A stretch of DNA of 64,000 bases, taken from the NCBI RefSeq assembly GCF_003977685.1, contig NZ_RYZH01000030.1, positions 25,550-89,549 on the forward strand, given 5' to 3'. Of the stretch, positions 62,901-64,000 are shown in pieces; position 1 is the first letter of the stretch; every line of letters begins with the position of its first letter. This DNA is from Tautonia sociabilis. GTDB taxonomy: Bacteria > Planctomycetota > Planctomycetia > Isosphaerales > Isosphaeraceae. The position numbers and the translations under genes are program-made. Below the pieces are notes generated by a model. It saw only the letters and a program-made list of their open reading frames with translations. It did no database searches and was not told the DNA's origin.

Positions 62901-62995
62901 GATCTGGCAGCTCCTGTCGGTTCGGTTCGACGCGGCGTGGAGGCGGGCCCACGTCGGGACGGATCGGGGTCGGATGGGCTTCGGTTCAGGATGGC

Positions 62996-63886
62996 TCAGG
63001 CGCTTGTCCGGGCCTCGGCCAGCTCGGCCCGGTTGGCCGCTCGGCGGCCGATCCAGCCGAAGAACAGCCGATCGACGCCGAACCAGAGGCCGTTCGGCGT
63101 GGTGGCCAGGACGAGCAGGGCGAGCATCTCGATGAGGTTCTTGTTCACGAACAAGTACGTTCCCTCGGCCTTGGGGTTCGGCGGCAGGCCGGGGAAGGGG
63201 GGATTGCTGATGTAGAACAGGAACAGGAAGCCGGCTCCGCCGAGCGCGGCCAGCGGGGTCAGGAAGCCGGCCATCAGCGCCAGGCCGCAGAGGGTCAGGC
63301 CGTACATGGTGATCGCGTCGATGCGGTCGAGCGGCGAGGGGGGCGGCCCGAGCGCGCCGGCCGTTTCGATCTGGTCGGGCTCGGCCAGGGCGGCCCAGCG
63401 GGCGCGGAGCTCGGCGGTCCACTGCTCGATCGGGGCGACCAGCTTCCTGCGGGCGGCCTCCACCTCGATGCGGGCCTCTTGCAGGCGTTCGCGCTCGAAG
63501 GCCAGGGCGGGGGGAGTGCGCTCCCCCTCGCGGAGGGCGGTCAGCGACTCCTTGTAATCCGTGATCTCGGCGGCGGTCTCCGGGTCCGCGAACCAGGCCT
63601 CGGCCTGGGCCTTGACCTCGTCGAGCACGGTTTGGGCGTCGGCCTGCTGCCGCTCGGTGAACTGGAAGTGGGCGGCGACCCGGCGCAGCTCGTCGTCCCA
63701 GGTTTGCTCGAGGAAGGCCGGGTCGAGGGTGTCGAGGCTGTCCACGTCGGGCACGAGGTTGCGGAAGGTCTGGGCGAACGGCCCGGTGGCGTTGCGGAGG
63801 TACCCCTCGGAGGAGAACGGGTCGGAGGTCCCCTGGCTCTCGATCTTGGTCCTCCCCTCGTAGTACAGGTGCCGGCTCTGTCGCAA
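62996..63886 (-). CDS. DoxX-family membrane protein (N-terminal end uncertain)
   Basis: 296 residues as drawn, from a TTG at 63886. The N-terminus 'RHLYYEGRTKIESQG' and 'FSSEGYLRNATGPFAQTFRN' resembles DoxX proteins just after their first membrane helix. A helical soluble insert (about 50-185) precedes three membrane helices ('MYGLTLCGLALMAGFLTPLA', 'ALGGAGFLFLFYISNPPF', 'FVNKNLIEMLALLVLATTP'). The expected first helix is missing. Upstream the frame is open to a TGA near 63960 but is Pro/Arg-rich without ATG or ribosome-binding site. The start may be wrong, or the 5' end damaged. A role in redox or membrane integrity is inferred for the family. Confidence 0.7.
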   Translation of the reverse strand: MRQSRHLYYEGRTKIESQGTSDPFSSEGYLRNATGPFAQTFRNLVPDVDSLDTLDPAFLEQTWDDELRRVAAHFQFTERQQADAQTVLDEVKAQAEAWFADPETAAEITDYKESLTALREGERTPPALAFERERLQEARIEVEAARRKLVAPIEQWTAELRARWAALAEPDQIETAGALGPPPSPLDRIDAITMYGLTLCGLALMAGFLTPLAALGGAGFLFLFYISNPPFPGLPPNPKAEGTYLFVNKNLIEMLALLVLATTPNGLWFGVDRLFFGWIGRRAANRAELAEARTSA

Positions 63887-64000
63887 AGAGAGCCGAAATG
63901 GGGGTGGGCCCGGTTGACAGTTTCGATGGAAGGGGAGGCACCTTCGTGGTGGACTGGGTCACAGCGACAATCGCCAGCACCCCGAAGGGCCCCCCCGATG

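Overview
The window is GC-rich chromosomal DNA, most likely from a planctomycete of the Isosphaeraceae type. The inference rests on marker families: paired DUF1549/DUF1553 and DUF1501 proteins, a PVC-type propeller/HEAT/CxxCH protein, a DUF1559 remnant, twin-arginine Gfo/Idh/MocA and aldo/keto reductases, a DoxX-like protein, and a giant secreted protein with the N-terminal 'LEALEPRVLL' motif. The LPS and MCE-transport genes show a Gram-negative envelope. I see no prophage, insertion sequence, CRISPR array or rRNA. The only tRNA is tRNA-Asn(GTT).

Layout. 1-6.1 kb (minus strand) is a tight-adherence (Tad/Flp) pilus locus: tadE-like, tadG-like, a decayed copy of the tadG 3' end, a secreted protein, the Flp pilin, prepilin peptidase, CpaB and CpaE (running off the left edge). 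6.3-8.2 kb (plus) holds rpmF, rpmB and a sigma-factor-like gene. 8.3-13.2 kb (minus) holds a small unknown gene and the DUF1501 + DUF1549/1553 pair. 13.4-23.7 kb (minus) is a long, tightly packed outer-membrane glycolipid cluster: lpxK, a GT9 heptosyltransferase-like gene, a sugar epimerase, a GT39-like membrane transferase, an LPS-kinase-like gene, a GT4 transferase, a sugar nucleotidyltransferase, a PlsY acyltransferase fused to a predicted beta-propeller, and a zinc-ribbon membrane protein.

23.9-32.5 kb is mixed: SGNH hydrolase, Mpo1-like protein, TolC-like lipoprotein, a DUF1559 relic, aldo/keto reductase, sulfatase and a CysQ-like phosphatase. 32.8-37.3 kb is one 1486-residue membrane protein with a textbook S1-S4 voltage-sensor domain and no visible pore, the most unusual gene here. 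37.3-41 kb holds a GC-palindrome tandem duplication, citrate synthase, a heptamer repeat array that supplies the stop codon of a GbsR/MarR regulator, a 58-residue ribbon-helix-helix gene and tRNA-Asn. 41.2-48.5 kb is a 2462-residue beta-helix adhesin-like mosaic.

49-64 kb holds a one-pass membrane protein, a variant metallo-beta-lactamase-fold protein, two adjacent octamer repeat arrays ahead of a HAD phosphatase, a Fur regulator whose stop overlaps the HAD stop, an FlgM-like anti-sigma factor with a possible sigma-28 promoter, mlaD/mlaE without mlaF, a HEAT lipoprotein, endonuclease V, threonine aldolase, a PVC-type cytochrome-like protein, a Gfo/Idh/MocA protein and DoxX. Reading frames were judged from protein character and family resemblance only; no database search was possible.
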